NCBI GenBank assembly: GCA_015231465.1
Contig: JADGBO010000005.1
Location: forward strand, 1 to 36,432
Direction of reading: 5' to 3'
Source of the DNA: Desulfamplus sp.
Lineage (GTDB): Bacteria > Desulfobacterota > Desulfobacteria > Desulfobacterales > Desulfobacteraceae
Length of the DNA stretch: 36,432 nt
Positions 24,293 through 31,725 of this stretch are shown here, piece after piece. Made by a program: the position numbers and the translations under genes. Each line of letters begins with the position of its first letter. Positions within the stretch are counted from its first letter, which is position 1. Below the pieces are notes generated by a model, which worked only from the letters and a program-made list of their open reading frames with translations, searched no databases and was not told the DNA's origin.

Positions 24293-26461
24293 TTAGGCCG
24301 AGCTGTTCATTAAGTTAATTGCTTTAATTTCTTTGTCAAAAGGGATTGATTTTTCTTCGAGTTCAGCCATGTGTTCTTCAAGGGAATCGAATCGCTGATC
24401 AATGAGATATTGACATTGGACAATCTTTTTCCCCAATTCGGCAATCTTCCCTCCATCCATCCTTTCAGATGCCTCCTGCATGGCCTGATTCAAAAATTCG
24501 AGTTCGGCTTCGGCGGTCTCTATGGCAGCCTCATCGTTTTTTATAGCCCTTTCTATGGGTCCAAGAACCTTTGAACGCTCTTTTACTATCCCGGACCTGA
24601 GCCTGCGTGCCTCCTTTGCAGATATTTTCATCACACCTCTGTCAAATGACGAAGGAACCGATCCCCGGGAAAAACTGTCCTCGCCTTTTTTAGAGGACCG
24701 GGCCTTTACAGCAGACTCGGCTTTTTTACCAGCCTCGACTTTTTTATGAGCATCTTCTTTTCCACAGACCTCGGCTTTTTTATGAGCATCTTCTTTTCCA
24801 CAGGCCTCGGCTTTTTTATGAGCATCTTCTTTTCCATAGGCATCGGCTTTTTTATGAACATCTTCTTTTCCACAGGCATCGGCTTTTTTATGAACATCTT
24901 CTTTTCCACAGGCATCGGCTTTTTCAGCAGCAGCATCTTTTTTTCTAGCGACCTCGGCTTTTTTAGAAAAAGAATCCTCTTCCCATCCCCCTTTGTCAAG
25001 AAATTCCTGATACGTTCCTTCAAAAAGGAAAACCAAGTCATTTTTAAAAACAACAAGACGATTGGCCAGGGAGTGGAGAAGCATCTCGTTATGGGTAACC
25101 AACAACACGGCTCCACTGAAATTGTCCAGGGCCAAAAGAAGTGAATCGCAGGACTCCATGTCAAGATGGTTGGTAGGCTCATCCAGCATAAGGAGATTCA
25201 GGGGACGGGCAAGAAGTTTTGCAAGCATGACCCGGCTCTTCTCGCCGCCGGAGAGAACCGAAATAAGCTTCAGGGCATTGTTTCCTTCAAACATCATGGC
25301 ACCACAAATATTTCGTGCCCTTTGTCTGTCCATGTCGGGATGGGAATAGAGAATCTCCTCCTCAACGGTGGCGTTGGAATTGAGGGAGCTGATATTGGTC
25401 TGCTCAAAATATCCCCTGACAACTCCAGGATTGTACCTTACCTCACCGGAATCGGGGTCAATTTTGCCTGCAAGTATTTTGAGCAGTGTGGTTTTTCCCT
25501 TGCCGTTTTTACCTATAACCGCGATACGATCCCCGGGAGCAACGGTGATGCTGAAATCATGGATAAGAGGGGGGCCATTTTTTTCATGGGAAAAAACCAC
25601 GGACTCGCTATCCATGATCTTCTTACCGGAAAAAAGTTTCTCCCTAAAGGAAAATTCAAGGTTTTCAATCTTTACCAGGCCATCCTTTTTATCCATTTTA
25701 TTTAAAGTCTTGATCCTTGACTGAACAAGACCCGCCAGCCTTGCCTTGGCCCTGAAACGGGTTATGAAAAGCTCCATCTCCCGGCGGCGCTTCTCTTCGT
25801 TAAGTCGTGTTTTTTCGTAAATCTCCTCATCCTGGGCAATCTGTTCATAATATTTTTGTGTCCCACCGGCAATCTTTCTTATGACACACCGATGTATCCC
25901 GGCAATATGGGTTACAACACTGTCCATGAAGTTTCTGTCATGGGTCACAAGGAGTATCTCCCGGGGCCAGGCCCTTAAAAAACCTGAAATCCACCTTATG
26001 GAGACAATGTCAAGGTAGTTGGTGGGCTCGTCCAGAATAAGAAGATCGGGATCCGAAACAAGCACCTTGGCCAGGGTGAGGCGTACCTGATACCCCCCGG
26101 AAAAATCCCCGGGGGAACGCTGCATGTCATGGTCCGAAAAACCGAGCCCGGCAAGTATCTTTTCAGCCTTCCAGGAGTGATCCGATTCATGTTCCGGAAG
26201 ACCCAGCATACACTCCCCAAGAACAGTATCCTTTGTAAAATAGATGTGCTGGGTCAGGTAACCCATGCGGCAATCCCCTGGGATACGGATATGTCCGTCA
26301 TCCGGCTCCTCTTGACCGGTGATCATTCTAAGAAGGGTTGTCTTACCGTGACCGTTTCTGCCCACAAGACCGATCTTCTCACCAGGATTGATCTGGAGGG
26401 ATGCCCCGTCAAGCAGTACCTGACCGCCGTAACTTTTTGAAATGGAATCAATATTGATCAT
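24293..26461 (-). CDS. ABC-F family ATPase with repetitive linker
   Basis: Soluble twin-ATPase protein of the ABC-F group, whose members act on ribosomes in translation. First ABC domain: Walker A GRNGHGKT (34-41), signature SGGYQ (121-125), Walker B LLILDEPTNYLD (139-150). Then comes the inter-domain arm/linker helix rich in Arg/Lys. The second ABC domain has GKNGKGKT, LSGGEKSR and LLMLDEPTNHLD. Residues about 516-576 are five 12-residue repeats of KKADACGKEDVH type, followed by a C-terminal helical hairpin (about 625-722) as in Uup/YheS-like proteins. The repeat block makes it about 80 residues longer than relatives. No membrane domain is present, so it is not a transporter. The start ATG has only a weak AGG upstream. 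Confidence 0.94.
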   Translation of the reverse strand: MINIDSISKSYGGQVLLDGASLQINPGEKIGLVGRNGHGKTTLLRMITGQEEPDDGHIRIPGDCRMGYLTQHIYFTKDTVLGECMLGLPEHESDHSWKAEKILAGLGFSDHDMQRSPGDFSGGYQVRLTLAKVLVSDPDLLILDEPTNYLDIVSIRWISGFLRAWPREILLVTHDRNFMDSVVTHIAGIHRCVIRKIAGGTQKYYEQIAQDEEIYEKTRLNEEKRRREMELFITRFRAKARLAGLVQSRIKTLNKMDKKDGLVKIENLEFSFREKLFSGKKIMDSESVVFSHEKNGPPLIHDFSITVAPGDRIAVIGKNGKGKTTLLKILAGKIDPDSGEVRYNPGVVRGYFEQTNISSLNSNATVEEEILYSHPDMDRQRARNICGAMMFEGNNALKLISVLSGGEKSRVMLAKLLARPLNLLMLDEPTNHLDMESCDSLLLALDNFSGAVLLVTHNEMLLHSLANRLVVFKNDLVFLFEGTYQEFLDKGGWEEDSFSKKAEVARKKDAAAEKADACGKEDVHKKADACGKEDVHKKADAYGKEDAHKKAEACGKEDAHKKAEVCGKEDAHKKVEAGKKAESAVKARSSKKGEDSFSRGSVPSSFDRGVMKISAKEARRLRSGIVKERSKVLGPIERAIKNDEAAIETAEAELEFLNQAMQEASERMDGGKIAELGKKIVQCQYLIDQRFDSLEEHMAELEEKSIPFDKEIKAINLMNSSA
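24735..24914. repeat. 36-bp in-frame tandem repeat x5 in the ABC-F gene
   Basis: Five units begin at 24735, 24771, 24807, 24843 and 24879, each with TTTTTTATGA(G/A)CATCTTC and TTTTCCA. They encode 12-residue Lys/Ala/Glu/Cys units. Partial units continue on both sides. Units differ at few positions, which suggests recent expansion. Confidence 0.94.
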
Positions 26462-26472
26462 AATAACCTAAA

Positions 26473-26595
26473 TTGGGGTGTTTAAAAACCAATTTGATGC
26501 CCAAATCGTGATGATGTAGAGAGGCAATGCATTGCGTCTCTACCGTTGATGGTCAAAAAATGGGCAATGGAAAATGTCAGATTTTGACACCCCAA
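26473..26595. repeat. 123-bp nested palindromic element (MITE-like)
   Basis: The outer ends TTGGGGTGT (26473-26481) and ACACCCCAA (26587-26595) are perfect inverted repeats. An inner pair GCCCA/TGGGC lies between, and the centre is GTAGAGAGGCAATGC/ATTGCGTCTCTAC, a hairpin of the GTAGAGACGCAATGCATTGC type seen repeatedly in many bacterial intergenic regions. It fills the gap between the Ig-repeat gene and the ABC-F gene almost exactly. It has no coding capacity. Confidence 0.85.
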
Positions 26596-26597
26596 AC

Positions 26598-29500
26598 CTA
26601 AATAAGTGTCGATATAAAGCAGCCTCCCCCTCCTCCATCATCTCCTCCGGAAGCCGGGGGTTCTCCGGGCTCTTCCGGAGGGGGAAGGGGTGTTGACGGT
26701 GGAGTGCCGATGGTCAGGGGGTCGGTAATGATTCCATCGGCCATGCCGTCATCATCGCCTGGACCCCCGTCCCTCAATACAATATAGGCCCGGGTTCTGT
26801 CTGCGGAAAAAGTCACATAATTGAAATACTCGTACCATCCATGGACAGGGCTGTATTTATATATACCGTAGCCCTCTTCCAGGGGCCTGGGCAGATATAA
26901 AATCATGTGGGCCCCGGCACCTTCATCCACCTTTATCCCAATATCCACAAGCCCGTAAATCATATTTTCGGGCCTGCCCCTCCCATCGGTTACAAACTGC
27001 TCATAGCCCGGAACAATGGCGACAAAATCACCTTCCCCGGCAAGGGCAAGGCCCAGGGGCTCCACCCCGTCCACTGTCATAAACGATACAACACCATGGG
27101 GATAACCCTCAATGCCATTGGGCAGGACGGTTATGACGGCATCATCCGAGCTTACATTGCCGGTGTTGTCCGTGATCGTGAGTCTGAAGGTGAACCAGGA
27201 CTCTTCACTTACCCCGGGGGCCACAAAGGTGACCCTGGGAGTGTCTGTATCCGACAAAACCACCCTGGCAGAGTTATCCTCATTGAGCTGTTTCCACTGC
27301 CAGGAGGCTATGCCGTGGATTCCCGGCTCGGACTCCCTTCCATCCAGGATGACGGTGGTACCCGAGGTAACGCTCCCATCGGGTCCGGCATGGGCAAAGG
27401 GGAAGTTCTCCATGCTATCCATAACCGTGACACCGAGGGTGAGGGTGGTGTTTTGGCGATCAACAATCTTGAAGGTGGTCTCCCCAAGGCTCTCGGGTCG
27501 CAGAATGATCTCATCGCCATATATATCCATGGAAGCAATGTGGGGATATTCCCTGTAATAACGATACGGCGGATGCCCGCCGGACACGGCAAGGGAAGCA
27601 TCCTGTCCCAGGAAGAGTGAGATGCGGGAGTTTTCCAGGGTCATGGGCCGGCTCTGGGAGGTGGCATTGATGGTTACGGTTACGGAGACCGAGGATTCAT
27701 CGCCATGACGATCCCTGGCTATGAGGGTGACAGTATGTTCCCCGGGGGAGAGAGTTATGCCGGCCTCCCTTCCACTGCCGAGATATCCATCAATATCCGA
27801 TACCCAGGAGAGGGAACTGCTTGTCAGCTCCCCATCCTCTGGATCCGATGCCCCGCCTTTGAATCTTATTTCATCGGTGTCCTCAAACACGGAACCGGTT
27901 ATTGGAAAAGATATCCAGGGTTCAGGAAGGGAGTTGGCAACGGTTATCAGAATGAAATCCCTCACCGAACCGCCCAGATTATCCGTGGCAGTCAAGGTCA
28001 CAAGATGTTTTCCCGCTGTCAGGGTGTTTATCCTGAAAAGCTCTCCCTGCCCCAGGGGATCGTCCTCAATATTCGATGTCCACACAAGTGTACCATCATA
28101 AAGCCCTCCATCCTCATCGGCTGTCACTTCACCCTGGAACTCAATATAATCATTGAGAAAAAAAGTATCGCCATCCTGGGGCTTCAAAATGGAGACTCCG
28201 GCAATTCCGGCTGGCTCCTTTTCATTTATGGCTATGGTGAGGGTGGAGGATGCCTCGGCACCAAAACTGTCCGTGGCCGTGACGGTCACCACATGGGTTC
28301 CCAATGACAAGGTGCTTATGGTAAACGATGAGTCATATCCCAGGAATCCGTCCTGGTCCGACATCCAAATAACATTTTTGCCACCCAGCGGGCCGTCCTC
28401 ACGGTCATTGATATCCGCTGAAAAGGAGACCTCCTCACCATAATCGAAACTGCTTCCCAGGGGGGGATGGGTGATCACAATCACCGGGGATTCATTACCC
28501 ACGGCAACCGTTATGGAGCTGCTGCTATCTAAACCGTCACTGTCCTTGGCCGTCACCGTTATAACATGGGTTCCCACGGACAGAGCGTTTATGGAAAAGG
28601 ATGTGCCGAATCCAAAGAATCCATCCCTGTCCGACACCCACCTGACAGACTCTCCGCTAAGGTTTCCATCCTCACGATCCGTAACGTTTGCCACAAACAA
28701 AATCATCTCCCCCTGGGAAAAACTGCTGTTGTCCGCAGGCAGTCTTATGAGAATCTCCGGAGATGCATTGCCCACGGTTACCGTTATGGAGCTGCTGCCC
28801 TCAAGACCGGTACTGTCTCTGACAGTGACAGTGACCACATGGGTACCCAGGGAGAGCCTGTCAGTGGTTACCGATGTACCGTACCCCAGAAAACCGTCAC
28901 GGTCCGACTTCCATACCACGGACTGTCCGGTAAGGACACCATCTTCCGGATCCGTGGCACTGGCAAGGAAAACCAGGGTTAATCCCTTTGGATGGCTGCT
29001 GTTGTCCGCCGGTGACGTTATGAGAACCTTGGGTGATGCATTGCCTATAATAACTGTTATGGAGTCACTGCCTGTCTTGCCGAAACCGTCTGTGGCGGTG
29101 GCGGTTATCACATGTGTTCCCACGGTAAGATTGCTTTTGGTAAAGGAGATGCCATAACCCAGGAAACCGTCACGGTCCGATTCCCATATAACCGACTGCC
29201 CGGTGAGTACTCCCTCTTCCGGATCTTTGGCATTGGCCAGAAAGGTGATGATGGCCCCCTGGGGTCTTGTGCTGTTGTCCTGGGGGGAAGTAATCAGCAC
29301 CTCCGGGGCCTCATTGCTGACAGTGACGGTTATGGAGGCACTGGTCTCTTCGCCGTCACTGTCCCGGGCCGTGGCAGTAACAGTATGGGTGCCCACCGAG
29401 AGTCTGCTGTTGGTGAAGGAGATACCATAGCCGAGGAAACCGTCATTGTTCGAGAGCCAGATAATGGACTGTCCCGTCAATATACCGTCTTCCTGGTCAT

Positions 29501-29663
29501 TGGCATCGGCAAGAAAGACAATGGTGGATCTGTAGGAGACGGTGCTGTTGTCGGCAGGAGACCGGATGACAAGGGTCGGAGGTGCGGCAAAGAGGGATGT
29601 AGCCGTCAGGCAGAAAAAGAGCATTGAAAATATAATCAGCTTTTTATTGACAAGATAGAACAT
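26598..29663 (-). CDS. Large secreted Ig/PKD-repeat protein with choice-of-anchor-type C-terminus
   Basis: Predicted secreted or surface protein, 1021 residues. The frame extends 31 codons further upstream, but ATG 29663 has GGAG about 8 nt before it and gives a clean Sec signal (MFYLVNKKLIIFSMLFFCL ... LFA). Seven tandem Ig/PKD-like modules of about 91 residues follow; each has a pattern such as SPADNS, EDGxLTG, WxSDxDGFLGYG and LSVGTHxVTxTxxDxxG. Then come a different beta domain, a PKD domain (PFAHAGPDGSVTSGTTV) and a region with GIYKYSPVHGWYEY and LRDGGPGDDDGMADGIITDP that fits the choice-of-anchor U type. The end is Pro-rich, then GGGGGCFISTLI. The Cys in a Gly-rich tail resembles the GGGGCFIATAAYG endings of delta-type surface proteins. 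Likely adhesion or matrix role; the substrate is unknown. Confidence 0.85.
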   Translation of the reverse strand: MFYLVNKKLIIFSMLFFCLTATSLFAAPPTLVIRSPADNSTVSYRSTIVFLADANDQEDGILTGQSIIWLSNNDGFLGYGISFTNSRLSVGTHTVTATARDSDGEETSASITVTVSNEAPEVLITSPQDNSTRPQGAIITFLANAKDPEEGVLTGQSVIWESDRDGFLGYGISFTKSNLTVGTHVITATATDGFGKTGSDSITVIIGNASPKVLITSPADNSSHPKGLTLVFLASATDPEDGVLTGQSVVWKSDRDGFLGYGTSVTTDRLSLGTHVVTVTVRDSTGLEGSSSITVTVGNASPEILIRLPADNSSFSQGEMILFVANVTDREDGNLSGESVRWVSDRDGFFGFGTSFSINALSVGTHVITVTAKDSDGLDSSSSITVAVGNESPVIVITHPPLGSSFDYGEEVSFSADINDREDGPLGGKNVIWMSDQDGFLGYDSSFTISTLSLGTHVVTVTATDSFGAEASSTLTIAINEKEPAGIAGVSILKPQDGDTFFLNDYIEFQGEVTADEDGGLYDGTLVWTSNIEDDPLGQGELFRINTLTAGKHLVTLTATDNLGGSVRDFILITVANSLPEPWISFPITGSVFEDTDEIRFKGGASDPEDGELTSSSLSWVSDIDGYLGSGREAGITLSPGEHTVTLIARDRHGDESSVSVTVTINATSQSRPMTLENSRISLFLGQDASLAVSGGHPPYRYYREYPHIASMDIYGDEIILRPESLGETTFKIVDRQNTTLTLGVTVMDSMENFPFAHAGPDGSVTSGTTVILDGRESEPGIHGIASWQWKQLNEDNSARVVLSDTDTPRVTFVAPGVSEESWFTFRLTITDNTGNVSSDDAVITVLPNGIEGYPHGVVSFMTVDGVEPLGLALAGEGDFVAIVPGYEQFVTDGRGRPENMIYGLVDIGIKVDEGAGAHMILYLPRPLEEGYGIYKYSPVHGWYEYFNYVTFSADRTRAYIVLRDGGPGDDDGMADGIITDPLTIGTPPSTPLPPPEEPGEPPASGGDDGGGGGCFISTLI

Positions 29664-29705
29664 AAAAAAAGACTCCTTTGGAAGAGTAAAGCAGATACCG
29701 TTATA

Positions 29706-29809
29706 TATAGACTTCAATAATAATATTTCAGCAAATATTTTTTTAAGGGCAGCCACAAGGGAGTGCCCCTAAAGTACGATTGCCAATCTCATTATCTGCA
29801 AAACTATAG
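29706..29809 (+). repeat. 105-bp palindromic repeat family, copy 3
   Basis: TATAGACTTCAATAAT ... TTAAGGGCAGCCACAAGG, GAGTGCCCCTAAAGTA ... CATTATCTGCAAAACTATAG. It has the same length, ends and core as the copies at 13454 and 17886. It lies between the two Ig-repeat genes, with the TATAGACTTC end toward the start of the downstream gene, as at mreB. Confidence 0.9.
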
Positions 29810-29821
29810 AACTATAGCTTG

Positions 29822-31615
29822 CTAAGGCACTGTAATGTTTCTTGATGTGACACCTTTACTCCCCATACTGTCCGTGGCCACAAGGGTAATGGTGTGGGTG
29901 CCGGTTTCAAAGGTTGAAACATCAAAACGAACCGAAGAGGTCATGATGGCGGCACCAGGAGACTCTTCCGGGGTGATCCTGCCCTGGCGGTCGCTTCTGT
30001 ACCACTCCATGTCGTCACTGGTGAGGGAGCCGTCCTCCACATCCCTGGCCTCTCCGTAAAAGGTTACAAATCCCGTTGATGTGGGACTGGTATAGTCTGC
30101 GGCAGGATATGTTATGGAGGGCACCGGCGGGGTGTTGGTGCCGATGTTTATCACCACGGAATCAATGCCCGATGCACCCCATCGATCCTTTGCCTCCAGG
30201 GTGATTATATGCTCGCCGTTGCTCATGGGACGATTGCCCAGGGCCTGGACATTGTCGGTCTTGACATTGAGGCTGGTGCCGGTGCCCAGGAATCCATCAA
30301 TGTGGGAGGTCCATTCCAGGCTCTCTCCAAAGAGAGAACCGTCTTCCGTATCTGCTGCTGTTCCCTGGAAATTGATCCACTCTCCCGGAGCAAAAACACG
30401 GCACAGGGTGTTGTTTTCGGGGCAGGTCTCAGGAGGATTGGATATTTCCGCGACGGGGCTTGTGTTTTTAAGATTTACGATGATGCTGGCCTGACCTGTT
30501 CCTGCGGATCCCGTGGCCCTGAGATAGATGGTGTGTTCCCCCTCTTTCAATGGCTCATAGTTCAGGGCCTGGACACTTCTTGTGTAAAGTTCATGGGTAC
30601 TTCCGGTGAAAAGCAGGCCATCCTTGGAAGATATCCACTGGAGGTTCTCTCCTGTTATGGGGGTTCCGTCGAAATCCGTGGCTTTTCCCACAAAATTTAT
30701 GGTATCCCCGGCACTGGCATCGTAGGTGGCTCCCTGGGCCGAGCTGTCTGCAGGGCTTGTAATCTGAACCCTGGGGGCGGAAGCATCGGCTCCCACTGTA
30801 ATTATTATAAAGGCGTTGGTGGAGCTGCCCTTACTGTCCGTCACCGTGAGGGTTATGGTGTGTTCGCCGGATGCAAGCACATTGGTGGATACCGTGCCTC
30901 CGGTTCCAATGGCTCCGTTCAAGCTGGAGTGCCATACAAGGTAAGAGTCGGTCAGATCCCCATCCTCGGCATCGGTTCCGGTTCCCTGGAATGTTATGGT
31001 CTCTCCCACGTTAAAGGAGACATTTGCTGCCGGGGCTGTTATGGCCGCCACCGGAGCGGTGTTCTTTGCCTGGGGGTCTTCATCTCCCACAGTGATGGTA
31101 ACCGAGTCCGAATCCACAGTATTACCGGCGGCATCAAGAAGGGTAAGAGTTATCACATGGGAGCCTGCCGTCAGGGTATTGAGATTGAGGTTGGCTGCCG
31201 TGCCAATCTCACCGTCCCTGCTGGATGTCCAGGAGTATGTGTAGGCCTCGTCTTTATCAGGATCCACAATCCTGCTGACAAATGAGACAAAATCCCCCTC
31301 AAGATAGACCTGCTTGTTGGTGGGAACTACGATGGAGACACCGGCAGGATTAATCTTCTCTTCCACCGGTTTGGTGCTGTCCCCGGAATCTCCGCTGGTG
31401 GCGACAATGGTGGCAATGCCAAACAAAAATACCATAAGCATCATGGTTCTCCTTGCAAAGCCTGATATAATGCCGGAATTCAGAGTGCCTGGAGCATCTT
31501 TGAGCGGTTCAATTTCCAATCTTTCTATATTATCCAATCTCTCTATAGTATCCAATCCCTTTGTCATGTCCAATCCTTTTTTCATGTCCCTTTTTTGCAT
31601 GTCCCTCTTTTTCAT
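29822..31615 (-). CDS. Membrane-anchored Ig/PKD-repeat protein
   Basis: About 597 residues. The N-terminus (about 1-55) is an odd repetitive charged segment (KKRDMQKRDMKKGLDM and IERLDNIERLE) derived from DNA repeats. It is followed by one hydrophobic helix (about 57-74, MMLMVFLFGIATIVA), then five Ig/PKD-like modules with EDGxL, WxSxxDGxxGTG and LxxGEHTITLxxTDxxG patterns like those of the neighbouring protein. It ends directly after the last module (NITVP), with no visible C-terminal anchor, so the N-terminal helix probably anchors it with the repeats outside. The start is unclear: TTG 31621 and ATG at 31615, 31600, 31585 and 31567 are in frame, several with AGGGAC just before them. No lipobox Cys is seen. 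Confidence 0.78.
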   Translation of the reverse strand: MKKRDMQKRDMKKGLDMTKGLDTIERLDNIERLEIEPLKDAPGTLNSGIISGFARRTMMLMVFLFGIATIVATSGDSGDSTKPVEEKINPAGVSIVVPTNKQVYLEGDFVSFVSRIVDPDKDEAYTYSWTSSRDGEIGTAANLNLNTLTAGSHVITLTLLDAAGNTVDSDSVTITVGDEDPQAKNTAPVAAITAPAANVSFNVGETITFQGTGTDAEDGDLTDSYLVWHSSLNGAIGTGGTVSTNVLASGEHTITLTVTDSKGSSTNAFIIITVGADASAPRVQITSPADSSAQGATYDASAGDTINFVGKATDFDGTPITGENLQWISSKDGLLFTGSTHELYTRSVQALNYEPLKEGEHTIYLRATGSAGTGQASIIVNLKNTSPVAEISNPPETCPENNTLCRVFAPGEWINFQGTAADTEDGSLFGESLEWTSHIDGFLGTGTSLNVKTDNVQALGNRPMSNGEHIITLEAKDRWGASGIDSVVINIGTNTPPVPSITYPAADYTSPTSTGFVTFYGEARDVEDGSLTSDDMEWYRSDRQGRITPEESPGAAIMTSSVRFDVSTFETGTHTITLVATDSMGSKGVTSRNITVP

Positions 31616-31618
31616 GTC
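31553..31618. repeat. 15/18-bp repeats forming multiple RBS-ATG units
   Basis: On the minus strand four units start with GACATG: 31618-31604 and 31603-31589 (15 bp), then 31588-31571 and 31570-31553 (18 bp). Each unit brings an A/G-rich AAAGAGG- or AAAAGG-type sequence just before the next in-frame ATG. Confidence 0.88.
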
Positions 31619-31662
31619 CAATATTTTTCTCCATATCTATTTCTGATTACTCAACCTTTACC

Positions 31663-31725
31663 CGGTATCTATATTGTTATCACCCTCATCTATATTATCA
31701 TCACAGGCATCTATATTATCACCCG
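31663..31725. repeat. 21-bp tandem repeat x3 covering the fliK-like stop codon
   Basis: Units 31705-31725, 31684-31704 and 31663-31683 each carry ATAATATAGATG or a close variant on the minus strand. The first unit contains the gene's last codons and its TAG stop. The period is a multiple of 3, so the later units repeat the TAG in the same frame. Confidence 0.92.

Noticed and set aside
24746-25144. Long frames on both strands across the ABC-F repeat region
   Set aside because: Repeats of a multiple of 3 without stops open several frames at once; only the ABC-F frame continues into conserved domains.
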